Of a stretch of DNA of 64,000 nt, positions 22,535 through 35,457 are shown piece after piece. Under the pieces are notes generated by a model. That model worked only from the letters and a program-made list of their open reading frames with translations, ran no database searches and was not told the origin of the DNA. This DNA is from Prochlorococcus sp. AG-388-A01. Lineage in GTDB: Bacteria > Cyanobacteriota > Cyanobacteriia > PCC-6307 > Cyanobiaceae. A program made the translations under genes and the position numbers. Within the stretch, counting starts at the first letter, position 1, and the number at the start of each line of letters is the position of its first letter. The stretch covers positions 1 through 64,000 of the forward strand of contig QCGK01000008.1 in assembly GCA_003279945.1 (NCBI GenBank). The letters run 5' to 3'.

Positions 22535-23485
22535 CTAAACTGCTGAACCTCCTACAACTTCTAATATTTCTTGCGTAATAGCTGCTTGTCTGGCTTTGTT
22601 ATAAGTAAGATTCAAAGTACTTGCTAATTCTTTAGCATTATCACTTGCATTATTCATTGCAGTCATCCTACATGCGAGTTCTGAAGCTGCCGACTCTTGA
22701 AGAGCTCTAAGTACCTGATTCTGTAAATATAATGGTAAAAGCGAGTCTAATAGTTGATCAGGACTTTGTTCAAATACAATATCTGATGGCAACTTCTCTG
22801 AATCACTTTTTTCAATATTTGATTTTTCAACAAGCAACTTACTATCTTTTGTAGTCAACCTAAAAATTTCATCATTTTCCTCAGCAATACCTTGAGGATC
22901 AAGTGGCAACAATGTTTGAACAACAGGCGCACAACTGACTAGAGTAATGAATTTCGTATATATAATTTCTACCCTGTCAGAATTTTCTGAAAGGAATTCA
23001 GCTAAGACTTCACTAGTTATCCCCTCAGAATCTGTTGCAGTTGGTACCTGTTCCAGCTCTTTAAATGTGCTTTTAATTGTGTATTTATCTTTTCTATTTT
23101 GAAAATAACCTATTGCCTTTTTACCAACTAAGATCAAATTTGGTTCATAACCTTGTTTAATCAACTCTGCATACCTAATTTCAACCTTCTTGATTATGTT
23201 GGTATTGTATCCTCCACATAATCCTCTATCAGCAGTTATGCATACCAAAGAAATTGTTTTTACATCTCTTTTTGATAGAAGAGGAGAATCCACAGCTTCA
23301 AACTGGACTCTAGATTGAATATTTTCTAAAACCCTAGCAAGTTTATCTGCAAAAGGCCTACTCTTAAGGACTTGATCTTGTGCTCTTCTAACTTTTGCTG
23401 CTGCAACTAATCTCATAGCTTCTGTTATTTTTCGTGTATTTTTAACAGAAACTATACGATCTCTAATTTCTTTAAGATTTGCCAT
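22535..23485 (-). CDS. atpG: ATP synthase subunit gamma
   Basis: MANLKEIRDRIVSVKNTRKITEAMRLVAAAKVRRAQ. Confidence 0.97.
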   Translation of the reverse strand: MANLKEIRDRIVSVKNTRKITEAMRLVAAAKVRRAQDQVLKSRPFADKLARVLENIQSRVQFEAVDSPLLSKRDVKTISLVCITADRGLCGGYNTNIIKKVEIRYAELIKQGYEPNLILVGKKAIGYFQNRKDKYTIKSTFKELEQVPTATDSEGITSEVLAEFLSENSDRVEIIYTKFITLVSCAPVVQTLLPLDPQGIAEENDEIFRLTTKDSKLLVEKSNIEKSDSEKLPSDIVFEQSPDQLLDSLLPLYLQNQVLRALQESAASELACRMTAMNNASDNAKELASTLNLTYNKARQAAITQEILEVVGGSAV

Positions 23486-23504
23486 GATATTCCCTTAAAT
23501 AAAT

Positions 23505-25034
<1,530 letters not shown>

Positions 25035-25052
25035 TTAAGGTTGATTTAAAAG

Positions 25053-25595
25053 TTACTTGGAAAGTGACAAACCAAGTTTTCTAATTTGTGAAGCAAGGGA
25101 AGCATCAATTACTTTTGATCCTACACTGGCGACGAAACCACCAATAAGAGATGGGTCAATTTTAGTTACAAGTTCTAATTTTTCAGTTCCTGCTATGTTG
25201 ATGATTTTTTGGGTAATTAAACCTTTCTGTTCATCAGTAAGCTCGACTGCAGAAGTAACAGTTGCCAAAGCAATATTACTATTTTCTCGATAAATCTCTA
25301 AAAACCTTTCAAGAATAGAATTAAGAATTCCAATTCTTTGCCTATCGGCCAATAATTTCAAGAAATTTAGTAAAGAAGAATTTACCTTATTTGAGAAAAT
25401 TTCAATAATGATTTTCTTCTTAGCATCTGTCTCTAAAACAGGAGAGGATAGTGCCTTCTCTAATTCAGGGGAGTCATCTAATAATTCTAAAAGTTGTTTA
25501 ACCTCAGACACAATCTCTTCAGTTTGCGAATTTTCATTCACAACTTGAAGTAATGCCTCTGCATATGGTGTAGTAACTGAATTTAAAAGTGGCAT
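25053..25595 (-). CDS. atpH: ATP synthase subunit delta
   Basis: OSCP/delta family, operon position. Confidence 0.95.
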   Translation of the reverse strand: MPLLNSVTTPYAEALLQVVNENSQTEEIVSEVKQLLELLDDSPELEKALSSPVLETDAKKKIIIEIFSNKVNSSLLNFLKLLADRQRIGILNSILERFLEIYRENSNIALATVTSAVELTDEQKGLITQKIINIAGTEKLELVTKIDPSLIGGFVASVGSKVIDASLASQIRKLGLSLSK

Positions 25596-26107
25596 TAGTT
25601 CACCTCAATATTGTTAATTGATTGAGTGACCAAATTTTCTTGTGTTGTTTTATCAAGTCGATTTGGGAGAGAATCTAAAGCTTTCTTAATTGCTAATTCA
25701 ACAGCCTCCTTTCGAAGTTGAGAAATTGCTCTGGATGCTTCAGAACTCTCATCTGAGATTGCACTTTGTTTAATTCGTGCCATCTCTTCGATTGCTTTTT
25801 TCTCACTTTCCATCCTGATTGATTCAGATCTTTTGAGGGAATCTGCTTTTATTTGAGAAGCTTTCTCTTCTGCTGAAGATAAGTCTTTTTTCGCCTTCTC
25901 TAAAGCTTGTGTTGCATTCAGAAGTCGATCTTCGGCGTCTTTTAATTCAAGAAGAATACCTTCTCTTCTTTTTTGAAGCATTTTACCTAAGAAACTAGGC
26001 AAAAATTTATAAAGGCCAAAAACAACTACAGCCCAATTAAGGATATTAGTTTCAAATAAATTGAAATTTAATCCAAAACCCTCTGTAGCTAAAAGAGTTA
26101 AATTCAT
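25595..26107 (-). CDS. atpF: ATP synthase subunit b
   Basis: N-terminal TM then coiled coil; operon position. Confidence 0.95.
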   Translation of the reverse strand: MNLTLLATEGFGLNFNLFETNILNWAVVVFGLYKFLPSFLGKMLQKRREGILLELKDAEDRLLNATQALEKAKKDLSSAEEKASQIKADSLKRSESIRMESEKKAIEEMARIKQSAISDESSEASRAISQLRKEAVELAIKKALDSLPNRLDKTTQENLVTQSINNIEVN

Positions 26108-26565
26108 TTTTCTAGAATCAATCTATTAACAATAAGTGTGCTTAAATCATCAGCTTGTTTAGAAAGTTGATCACGAGCAGCAGAAGTCTGACTTTCAATT
26201 TCTAGCCTTGCTTTTTCCTTTGAAGCGTTTGCCTCATTGTTAGCAAGTTCTAGAGCTTCTTTATAAAGCTTGTCAGATTCATTCTCGGCTTCGCTTACAA
26301 TTCTTTGAGCTTCTGAACGAGCGCTTTGAAGCTGAGTTAATAAATCAGCTTCTAATTTTTTAACCTCTGAAAGTTTATTTTTGGCCTGAATAATATTATT
26401 ACTTACAAACTTTTCTCTTTTTTCAACAACATTGCCAACAGGTTTAAAAAAAAGAGAATTTAATATGTAAGTAAGAGCAACTACTTGGATCGCCATTAGG
26501 GGCAAAGTGGCATTTATATCAAATAATCCACCTTCAGTAGCACCAAAAAAATTAAAGGCCAACAT
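26104..26565 (-). CDS. ATP synthase subunit b'
   Basis: Second b-type subunit as in photosynthetic bacteria. Confidence 0.93.
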   Translation of the reverse strand: MLAFNFFGATEGGLFDINATLPLMAIQVVALTYILNSLFFKPVGNVVEKREKFVSNNIIQAKNKLSEVKKLEADLLTQLQSARSEAQRIVSEAENESDKLYKEALELANNEANASKEKARLEIESQTSAARDQLSKQADDLSTLIVNRLILEK

Positions 26566-26633
26566 ACGATTCAGTTGAAGTTAAAAAATTAAATTAAAAT
26601 ATTGCTAATAAGGAATAGAAGCAATATTGACTT

Positions 26634-26897
<264 letters not shown>

Positions 26898-26958
26898 TTA
26901 ATACTTGTGATAAATCTTTTTTGTCATACACGCTTGGACATCCTTTAAATTAAGAATG

Positions 26959-26978
26959 GGTCTGATATTTTTCAGACC
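26959..26978 (-). promoter_or_regulatory. intercistronic hairpin between ATP synthase a and c genes
   Basis: GGTCTGA-6 nt-TCAGACC perfect 7-bp stem, ~80 nt upstream of the atpE start. Confidence 0.6.
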
Positions 26979-27046
26979 TACGCGATTAGATATTTTGCCA
27001 GATTACAGACCCTTTGTAAAAGTGACTGAAATATATTAGAAGACAG

Positions 27047-27772
27047 CTAATGATGTTCTTCAACAGCTTCTCCAATGTAGTAGGCAGCTAGAGTTGCGAA
27101 AATCAATGCCTGAATTGCACTAGTAAACAATCCTAGAAACATTACAGGTATGGGAAGAATTAGAGGCACTAAAAAAACTAAAACACCAACAACAAGTTCA
27201 TCAGCCAAAATATTTCCAAAAAGCCTGAAAGAAAGTGATAAAGGTTTGGTAAAGTCCTCTAGAATTTTAAAAGGAAGCATAATCGGAGTTGGGTGAACAT
27301 AATATTCGAAGTATCTCCAACCCTTATTGCTTAAACCGGCATAGAAATAAGAAAGTGAAACCAATAAAGCAAGGGCTATTGTTGTATTGATATCTGCAGT
27401 AGGTGCTCCCAACTCTCCACTTGGTAACTTAATTAATCTCCAAGGAATTAAAGCGCCTCCCCAATTACTAACGAAAACGAATAAAAATAAAGTTCCTATG
27501 AATGGCATCCAGTCTCTATATACTTTTTCACCTATTTGAGTTCTAGCAAGATCTCTTATGTAATCCCAGAGAAACTCAAGTAAGTTTTGAAGGCCTTTAG
27601 GATCATTTTCCATTTTTTTAGTTCCTAAAGAAATAAAAACTAGTAACGCTCCTAATAAAATCCAAGATGTCAAAAATACCTGCCCATGAAGTCTGATATT
27701 TCCAATTTGCCAATAAAGATGCTGACCAACTTCTAATGCTGCAAAATTTGTTAGCAAGGAATTAAAGAACAT
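27047..27772 (-). CDS. atpB: ATP synthase subunit a
   Basis: [20 protein letters not shown]. Confidence 0.97.
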   Translation of the reverse strand: MFFNSLLTNFAALEVGQHLYWQIGNIRLHGQVFLTSWILLGALLVFISLGTKKMENDPKGLQNLLEFLWDYIRDLARTQIGEKVYRDWMPFIGTLFLFVFVSNWGGALIPWRLIKLPSGELGAPTADINTTIALALLVSLSYFYAGLSNKGWRYFEYYVHPTPIMLPFKILEDFTKPLSLSFRLFGNILADELVVGVLVFLVPLILPIPVMFLGLFTSAIQALIFATLAAYYIGEAVEEHH

Positions 27773-27818
27773 TTGATTTGAATAAAAGATTGGTTAATTG
27801 TTGAGTAAAAAAATTTAC

Positions 27819-28295
27819 TTAAGAACGTGAAAAATAAAGAATGAGTGAGGGTTTATAAATAAAAAAACCTATCATTGAAGGAAAAATATCCAAACATCCT
27901 AGCTTGCTCGCAAAAATAAAGAGGCAAACTGGAACCAATAGTTGCAATTTTGATACACCTGATGATTCTTTACCAAGTTTTCCTACACTTTTAGCAAGCA
28001 AACGTAAGTAAAAAATACCGGCAATTGCACCTATAAAAATACTAAAACCAAAAGTTAATCCGATAAAAATCCCAGTTATTGAAGCTAATAAAATAGAAAC
28101 AATAAAAGTAATTCCAAAAATTGTTAATTGCAATTTTGTGTATTCATCATTTTGAGAAAGAAAACTATCTATTTGATTGGCAATGCCAGATTTACTTTCG
28201 TTGATGATCGAATTATCGAGGGGTTGAGTAAATTGAACATTCTTATTAGAAGAATGCTCAAGTTTTTTTCTATTTGAGTCCACTGATGTGAACAT
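27819..28295 (-). CDS. AtpI/Atp1-like ATP synthase operon protein
   Basis: Four hydrophobic segments; first gene of the atp operon. Confidence 0.75.
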   Translation of the reverse strand: MFTSVDSNRKKLEHSSNKNVQFTQPLDNSIINESKSGIANQIDSFLSQNDEYTKLQLTIFGITFIVSILLASITGIFIGLTFGFSIFIGAIAGIFYLRLLAKSVGKLGKESSGVSKLQLLVPVCLFIFASKLGCLDIFPSMIGFFIYKPSLILYFSRS

Positions 28296-28305
28296 AGTTT
28301 AGAAA

Positions 28306-28364
28306 CCCCCTCTGAATAGTTTGAAGTAAGTATATAAACTCACGGAATCTATCACGGAGAGGGG
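28306..28364 (-). promoter_or_regulatory. atp operon leader: inverted repeat covering purine-rich SD-like sequence, plus direct repeat
   Basis: CCCCTCT 28307-28313 pairs with AGAGGGG 28358-28364; TCACGGA at 28340-28346 and 28352-28358. Confidence 0.45.
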
Positions 28365-28561
28365 CCTTTTAGCTAGTTTTTTTCTATAAAAGATTAATTC
28401 TTAAGATTTGTGATGAATCTGTAGACCATTTTTTACATTATTCTTCAATAATAAATTTTATGATAAGTCATCTTTTTAATTGATTTTCACTTTAGAACGT
28501 TGATAAAAGACTTGGCAAAATCTCAATTAAACGTCTCAATAGTACATATACATAAAAACAA

Positions 28562-29797
28562 TTGGAGATAAGTCAAGAAAAAATAAAATATAAAAGACTT
28601 TCCAAAAGAAAAAAAAATCTTAGTTCTGATAATAAAAAGAATCAAATTAATTTAATAGAATTTATCTTTCCCTTGCCTTGGAAAATATGGCCTTACGAGG
28701 CAAAAATCCTCTTTATACTCGTTTGGATTTGGTCAATATTAGGAATATGTATTCTAGGATCATCAAGTTGGTGGGTAGCAAGTAGAGAAATGGGAAATTG
28801 GGCTTACTTCTTAAAAAAACAAATTATTTGGACAATTCCAGGCATCGGTTTATATTATTTCGTTCTTAATACAAATATTAGAAATCTTTTGAAGTTTTCA
28901 AGAATTAATTTTTTTATTTTATTCTTTTTGATCTTCCTAACCAATATTACTGGAATTACAATAAATGGATCTTCAAGATGGCTAGTTCTAGGCAATTTAA
29001 GTCTGCAACCATCTGAATTAATTAAACCATTTCTAATTTTAGAAGCCTCTAACCTTTTTGCTCATTGGAATCTGATAAAGAATGATAAAAAATTAATTAC
29101 ATTAATCTCATTTGGTTTATTAATTTTATTAATACTAAAGCAGCCTAATTTAAGCACTGCATCATTAACTGGAATTCTTTTTTGGGTTATGGGTTTATGT
29201 GGAGGCGTCAAACTTAGCTCTCTTTGCTCATTTGCCTCATTTGGATTCATTACTGGTTGTATTAGTATTCTGAATAACGAATATCAAAAACTAAGAGTTA
29301 CTTCATTTTTTAATCCTTGGAAAGATCCACAGGAAAGTGGGTTTCAATTGATACAGAGCTTATTAGCCATAGGTTCAGGTGGTCTATTCGGTCAAGGTTT
29401 TGGCCTTTCTATGCAAAAATTACAGTACCTACCTTTTATGTACACAGATTTTATTTTTTCCATTTTTGCAGAAGAATTTGGTCTATTAGGGTGTACTTTA
29501 TTCTTAGGATTTTTGGCATTTTTCTCTTATATAAGTCTAAGAATTGCTCTTAAGTGCAGGAACAACTATACAAAATTAGTTGCAATCGGATGTGGAGTAT
29601 TGTTGACAGGTCAATCAATAATGCATATTGCTGTAGCAACTGGTTCAATGCCAACTACAGGCTTACCACTACCCTTCATAAGTTATGGTGGGAATTCATT
29701 AATTGCATCTTTTTTTATTGCAGGGATGTTACTGAGATGTTCATTAGAATCTACAGGATTCATAGGTATGATTAGTACACGAAAGACTCTTAATTAG
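28562..29797 (+). CDS. ftsW: FtsW/RodA/SpoVE cell-division protein, TTG start
   Basis: SEDS family: NGSSRWLVLGNLSLQPSELIKP; GLPLPFISYGGNSLI. Confidence 0.92.
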   Translation: MEISQEKIKYKRLSKRKKNLSSDNKKNQINLIEFIFPLPWKIWPYEAKILFILVWIWSILGICILGSSSWWVASREMGNWAYFLKKQIIWTIPGIGLYYFVLNTNIRNLLKFSRINFFILFFLIFLTNITGITINGSSRWLVLGNLSLQPSELIKPFLILEASNLFAHWNLIKNDKKLITLISFGLLILLILKQPNLSTASLTGILFWVMGLCGGVKLSSLCSFASFGFITGCISILNNEYQKLRVTSFFNPWKDPQESGFQLIQSLLAIGSGGLFGQGFGLSMQKLQYLPFMYTDFIFSIFAEEFGLLGCTLFLGFLAFFSYISLRIALKCRNNYTKLVAIGCGVLLTGQSIMHIAVATGSMPTTGLPLPFISYGGNSLIASFFIAGMLLRCSLESTGFIGMISTRKTLN

Positions 29798-29873
29798 TTA
29801 GAATTTAAAGGATTTAAGTCAAGTTATCGAATCATTTAATTTAGTTATTTCCGAATTATCTCAAAGAGGTAAT

Positions 29874-30536
29874 TTGCTTATGCAGAGTGGTCTAAATGAT
29901 CCTGGTCCATTGACTATTTTTTTGGTTTTCAGCGCAGGACTTTTAACAAGTCTTGGACCATGTTCATTATCATTACTTCCAGTCACAATTGCATATATAG
30001 GGGGAACAGAGAAAAATAAATTTAAACTTATTAGTTTTTCAGGAGGAGTAGTTTTTTCACTTGTTGCACTTGGGGCAGCTAGTGGATTTTTAGGAAGAAT
30101 ATACGGACAAATTCCATCTTATTACACTTCCTTTGTTGCCTTGATAGCAATAATAATGGGTTTAAATTTACTAGGAATTCTAAATTTTCAGTTCCCAAAC
30201 GGACCTGATTTAAAAATAATTGAAGATAAAATACCATCCTTTCTAGCCCCTTTTGCGATAGGAACTACTTTTGGACTAGCCTCTTCACCTTGCATTACTC
30301 CGGTATTGGCAACTCTTCTGGCTTGGGTATCGCAAGCTAAAAACCCAACAATCTCTATTATTTTTTTATTTTTCTTTGGAATAGGCCAAGTAACTCCATT
30401 AATTGTTGCAGGAGCTACTGCAGAAAACTTAAAGAAATTTCTAGAGCTTAGAAAATTTAGTCAAATAATTCCTATTTTAAGTGGGGTATTTTTAGTTTCT
30501 CTAGGACTATTAAATTTATTTTCAAATTGGATTTAA
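29874..30536 (+). CDS. ccdA: cytochrome c biogenesis protein CcdA
   Basis: FSAGLLTSLGPCSLSLLPVTIAYIGG, SSPCITPVLATLLAW; start uncertain. Confidence 0.9.
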   Translation: MLMQSGLNDPGPLTIFLVFSAGLLTSLGPCSLSLLPVTIAYIGGTEKNKFKLISFSGGVVFSLVALGAASGFLGRIYGQIPSYYTSFVALIAIIMGLNLLGILNFQFPNGPDLKIIEDKIPSFLAPFAIGTTFGLASSPCITPVLATLLAWVSQAKNPTISIIFLFFFGIGQVTPLIVAGATAENLKKFLELRKFSQIIPILSGVFLVSLGLLNLFSNWI

Positions 30537-31823
30537 ATGATTATTTTTAAGAATTTAATTTTAAAAATATCAAGTTTAAGATTCGCCATCTCACTAATAA
30601 TCTTTATAGCCATTTCAAGTGGTATAGGAACTTTCATACCTCAAGGGAGTAATAAAAATTTCTATATAGATATTTTCGATAATGCTCCCATTTTTGGATT
30701 TTTAAATGGAGAGAAAGTCTTAAAACTTCAATTGGATCATATATATACAAGCTTTTGGTTTTTATTTGCATTGATTCTTCTTTGCATTTCTCTCGCAGCT
30801 TGTAGTTTCAGGAGGCAAATCCCTTCCTTAAAAGCATCCTTAAAATGGATTGAATATAAGAGCGAAAAAAAATTTAGCAAACTGCAATTAACTTCGAGTC
30901 ACGAAATCAATGAAGATAAAGATCACATATCAAAAGCTGATTTATTACTTAAAAAAAAAGGATGGGAAACATACAAATTTAAAAGTCATATTTCTGCAAG
31001 AAAGGGTTTAATCGGTAAAGTCGGACCTTTAGTTGTACATATTGGATTAATAGTTTTACTTATAGGTTCAGCATACGGGAGTTTTACAACTCAATCAAAA
31101 GAACAATATTTGTTGCCAGGAGAAAGCTTGGATCTAATTAATGAGAGCAAAAACTCAAAAGCTAAAATAAAATTAGTCGATTTTTCTATAGAAAGAGAAA
31201 GTGATGGTATACCAAAGCAGTTTATTTCAAAGTTAGATTTTTCTTCTGAAGATTTAAAATTAAATGAAATAAAAACTGCCAAAGTTAATCAACCAATAAG
31301 GTTTAAAGGATTAACTATTTATCAAGCTGATTGGGCAATATCAAACGTAGTTTTAGAAATAGATAATATCCTTTATCAATTACAATTAAAGGAGATTCCT
31401 GAAATAGGAAACCAAGTTTGGGGGGTTTTAGTTGAATTAGGTGCAGAGAGTAAAAAAAATTTCCTTTTAACCATAGATAATGAAAATGGTCCTCTTAAAA
31501 TTTCTGATATAGAAAATTTTTCCGAGAATATTCTCTATTTAAATGAAGATCCCTTGGAAGTTAACTCTTCAAAATTATCTTTGAAAAAAATAATCCCCAG
31601 CAGTGGATTAATAATTAAAAATGATCCATCTATACCATTTATTTACTTTTCATTCATCTTAATAATTTTTGGAACAATAATAAGCCTTATACCAACTAAC
31701 CAATTATGGATTCTTGTAAATCAAGAATCAAAAAAGTTATCCATTGGAGGTCTAAGCAACAAAAATCTAGTTGGTTTTAAAAAAGAATTTTTAAAATTAT
31801 CAGAAGAAATAAAAAAATTTTAA
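30537..31823 (+). CDS. ccs1: cytochrome c biogenesis protein Ccs1/CcsB (ResB family)
   Basis: [46 protein letters not shown]. Confidence 0.9.
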   Translation: MIIFKNLILKISSLRFAISLIIFIAISSGIGTFIPQGSNKNFYIDIFDNAPIFGFLNGEKVLKLQLDHIYTSFWFLFALILLCISLAACSFRRQIPSLKASLKWIEYKSEKKFSKLQLTSSHEINEDKDHISKADLLLKKKGWETYKFKSHISARKGLIGKVGPLVVHIGLIVLLIGSAYGSFTTQSKEQYLLPGESLDLINESKNSKAKIKLVDFSIERESDGIPKQFISKLDFSSEDLKLNEIKTAKVNQPIRFKGLTIYQADWAISNVVLEIDNILYQLQLKEIPEIGNQVWGVLVELGAESKKNFLLTIDNENGPLKISDIENFSENILYLNEDPLEVNSSKLSLKKIIPSSGLIIKNDPSIPFIYFSFILIIFGTIISLIPTNQLWILVNQESKKLSIGGLSNKNLVGFKKEFLKLSEEIKKF

Positions 31824-32230
31824 TCTTTTTTCTTTCCGCTAAAAATATCTAACTGCATAGAGACATTCCCTCTGGGGTTAAATGCAGCATTTAAATGCAT
31901 CCAGTGCGGTGAGCCTGCATTCACTAAATCATCCATAATTCTATTAATAACTTCCTCATGTGATATTTTCATATCTCTAAAATTATTAATATAAAGCTTT
32001 AAAGACTTCAACTCATAGACTCTCAAATTAGGTTGATAAATAATATTAAGCTTTGCAAAATCTGGATAACCAGAAAAGGGGCACTTACAAGTGAATTCGG
32101 GTAACTGGATCGAAATTTCATAAACTCTTTTCTTATTTGGATTCTCGAAACAAATTATTTTTGATTCTTCAATAATTCTTTCACCATATAATGGTCTTTC
32201 TGTTGAATCATCTAATTTAGCTGTACTCAT
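31820..32230 (-). CDS. queF: NADPH-dependent 7-cyano-7-deazaguanine reductase
   Basis: [31 protein letters not shown]. Confidence 0.95.
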   Translation of the reverse strand: MSTAKLDDSTERPLYGERIIEESKIICFENPNKKRVYEISIQLPEFTCKCPFSGYPDFAKLNIIYQPNLRVYELKSLKLYINNFRDMKISHEEVINRIMDDLVNAGSPHWMHLNAAFNPRGNVSMQLDIFSGKKKD

Positions 32231-32308
32231 TTTTAGTAGAACTTATTTATTAAAACTATATAAAAAGATCAAAACTCGCAAAAATCTCAACAAGCTTAAG
32301 TATTACAA

Positions 32309-32653
32309 TTGACTAAGTCAAAAGCCGTGAAATCTTATTTTTGTATCAATAATAACATTCATAATGCCATCCTAAAGGGTTATATGTGTTTAGTTCAAAA
32401 AAAATTGATGGACATTTGTTTGATAACTATCGATAACAACTTAAATAGTTCACTTCAACCAAAAAGTGCAATTGGAATGTTATGGCTTCAAACACACTTT
32501 GAGAATGATCAGTGGGAAGCATTATCAAATAGTAAAGTAATTATTTCTAAAGAAAACTCGAAATTATTAATTGAAGACGCCACCAATGCAGGTCTTGATA
32601 TTAAATGTTTTTCTGATATTTCAATGTTGGATGTTTTCCCAAAAAACAATTAA
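32309..32653 (+). CDS. hypothetical protein
   Basis: ORF track; start uncertain. Confidence 0.5.
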   Translation: MTKSKAVKSYFCINNNIHNAILKGYMCLVQKKLMDICLITIDNNLNSSLQPKSAIGMLWLQTHFENDQWEALSNSKVIISKENSKLLIEDATNAGLDIKCFSDISMLDVFPKNN

Positions 32654-33016
<363 letters not shown>

Positions 33017-33017
33017 T

Positions 33018-33833
33018 TCAAAGAGTTTGATTTACTAAATTTTTTATATATTCACTATTTATCCTTGGATTTGATTCACTTTTTAAGCACATCCAAGCGA
33101 GATATTCATGATTACCAGCAGGTCCTATTAATGGAGAAGCTATCAAATTCTTTATATTCCATTGAAAATTTTTAGCAATATCAATGACAGATTCTATAGC
33201 CTCAATGTGGAATTTAGGATTACGAACTACGCCACCTTTGCTGACTTTATCTTTACCCACTTCAAATTGAGGTTTAATTAAAAATATTCCCTCAATAGAA
33301 TCGCCTACTAATAAATTACTAATAGATCTAAAAACTAACCTTAACGAAATAAAAGACAAATCAGCAACCACAAAATTTGGTAATTGATCATTTCTAGATA
33401 AAAGATCATTAGGTTTTATATTTCGAATGTTTGTTCGTTCAAAAAGTATGACTTTTGGATTTTTTCTAATCTTCCATGCAGTCTGTCCATAACCAACATC
33501 TATCCCATAGACTAACTTTGCTCCTTGTTGCAATAAGCAATCAGTAAATCCTCCAGTTGAGATTCCTGCGTCAATACATATTTTATCTTTTACTTTAATT
33601 TCAAGTCTTTTAAATGCTTCCAATAATTTTTCGCCTCCCCTTGAAACAAACATAGGTTCGGAATCAATAAAGAATTCAGATCCAATTAATACTTGCTGTC
33701 CAGGTTTATCGAATACTTTTCCATTTACATCTCTAACCTTGCCAGCAAGAATTAAACCTTGGGCTTTTTGACGAGTCTCACATAAACCTTTATTAAAAAG
33801 ATAAATGTCTAATCTACTTTTTTTAATCATCAA
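33018..33833 (-). CDS. TlyA family rRNA methyltransferase/hemolysin
   Basis: S4 domain SRLDIYLFNKGLCETRQKAQGLI; DAGISTGGFTDCLLQQGA. Confidence 0.93.
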   Translation of the reverse strand: MMIKKSRLDIYLFNKGLCETRQKAQGLILAGKVRDVNGKVFDKPGQQVLIGSEFFIDSEPMFVSRGGEKLLEAFKRLEIKVKDKICIDAGISTGGFTDCLLQQGAKLVYGIDVGYGQTAWKIRKNPKVILFERTNIRNIKPNDLLSRNDQLPNFVVADLSFISLRLVFRSISNLLVGDSIEGIFLIKPQFEVGKDKVSKGGVVRNPKFHIEAIESVIDIAKNFQWNIKNLIASPLIGPAGNHEYLAWMCLKSESNPRINSEYIKNLVNQTL

Positions 33834-34113
33834 TTAATCAATAAAAAAAGACTGAATAATGCACTTCTACAAGATTAAGATCCAAATTCTTTTATACCTT
33901 CTAATTTTAAATTAGAATTAAAAAATTACCCAATAAATAAAAAAGGCAATAAATGTAAACATTTAAATTTTTAAACTTTCTTGAATCGGCAGAAAAATGT
34001 TACATAAGAAAATAATAATCAAGCAAATATGTTCAATGGCAAGTACATCTTTAAGCTATAAGGCAATTATTCGATTTTGGTTATAAAGTTTAAATTGATG
34101 ATTAATAAAAATT

Positions 34114-35409
34114 GTGATCGAGCGTTACACATTACCCGAAATGGGGAAAATCTGGACTGAAAGCGCAAAATTCCAGAGTTGGCTTAAGGTTGAAATAGCT
34201 GCATGTGAAGCAAATTTTTCCCTTGGAAAAATTCCTGAGAATGCCTTGATAGAAATACGTTCAAGTGCAAAATTTGATGAATCCAGAATTAAAGAAATTG
34301 AGAAAGAAGTTAAACATGATGTCATAGCATTTCTTACAAGCGTTAATGAATTTGTAGGAGATTCTGGAAGATATATACATGTTGGTATGACCAGTAGTGA
34401 TGTACTTGATACTGGCTTATCTCTTCAGCTAAAAGATTCTTGTGATTTGTTGTTAGAAGAAATTGAGAGATTAGAAAATGAAGTCAGATTATTAGCAAGT
34501 AAGCATAAAAATACATTAATGATTGGCAGATCCCATGCTATCCATGGGGAGCCAATTTCCTTTGGTTTTAAACTTGCTGGTTGGTTAGCAGAAATACTGA
34601 GAAACAAAAAAAGATTGTTAACGCTAAAAGAATCGGTTGCCATTGGCCAAATAAGCGGCGCCATGGGAACTTACGCTAATACAAACCCCGAAGTAGAACA
34701 AATAACTTGTGATTTACTCGGCTTAAAACCAGATACAGCAAGTACCCAGGTTATATCAAGAGACAGACATGCAGAGTATGTTCAAACTATTGCACTCGTT
34801 GGCGCTTCGCTAGATAGATTCGCCACTGAAATAAGAAATTTACAGAGAACTGACGTTTTAGAACTTGAGGAGGGATTTACAAAAGGGCAGAAAGGAAGTT
34901 CAGCAATGCCTCATAAAAGAAATCCTATTCGGAGTGAAAGAGTAAGCGGTCTAGCGAGAATTTTGAGGAGTTACGTCTTAACAGCTCTAGAAAATGTACC
35001 ACTTTGGCACGAAAGAGATATAAGCCATAGTTCAAATGAACGTATCATGTTACCCGATGTGTCGATCTGTTTGCATTTTATGATCAGGGAAATGAAAGAT
35101 ATAATAAGCAATTTGGAAGTTTATCCAAAAAATATGCTCAAAAATTTAAATATATATGGTGGTGTAATCTTTAGTCAGAAAGTTTTACTGTTGCTTGTAG
35201 AAAAGGGAATGTCTAGAGAAAAAGCTTATAGCTTAGTACAAAAAAATGCGCATCAGGCCTGGAATACTGAGAATGGGAATTTCAAACAAAATATAGAGAG
35301 AGATAATGAAATTATGGATTTCATCGATCAAAGTGCCTTAGAAGAATGTTTTAATCCTTCAATTCATCTCAATAATTTAAGTGTAATATGGGAGAAGCTA
35401 GGTATCTAG
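34114..35409 (+). CDS. purB: adenylosuccinate lyase, GTG start
   Basis: TSSDVLDTGLSLQL; GSSAMPHKRNPIRSERV. Confidence 0.96.
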   Translation: MIERYTLPEMGKIWTESAKFQSWLKVEIAACEANFSLGKIPENALIEIRSSAKFDESRIKEIEKEVKHDVIAFLTSVNEFVGDSGRYIHVGMTSSDVLDTGLSLQLKDSCDLLLEEIERLENEVRLLASKHKNTLMIGRSHAIHGEPISFGFKLAGWLAEILRNKKRLLTLKESVAIGQISGAMGTYANTNPEVEQITCDLLGLKPDTASTQVISRDRHAEYVQTIALVGASLDRFATEIRNLQRTDVLELEEGFTKGQKGSSAMPHKRNPIRSERVSGLARILRSYVLTALENVPLWHERDISHSSNERIMLPDVSICLHFMIREMKDIISNLEVYPKNMLKNLNIYGGVIFSQKVLLLLVEKGMSREKAYSLVQKNAHQAWNTENGNFKQNIERDNEIMDFIDQSALEECFNPSIHLNNLSVIWEKLGI

Positions 35410-35457
35410 AATTACTGAAAACCTTATCTAAGTTAAACCTGAGTTTTCAGACAAATA

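Noticed and set aside
29317-29775. ORFs 29317-29553 and 29554-29775
   Set aside because: Out-of-frame shadows inside ftsW.
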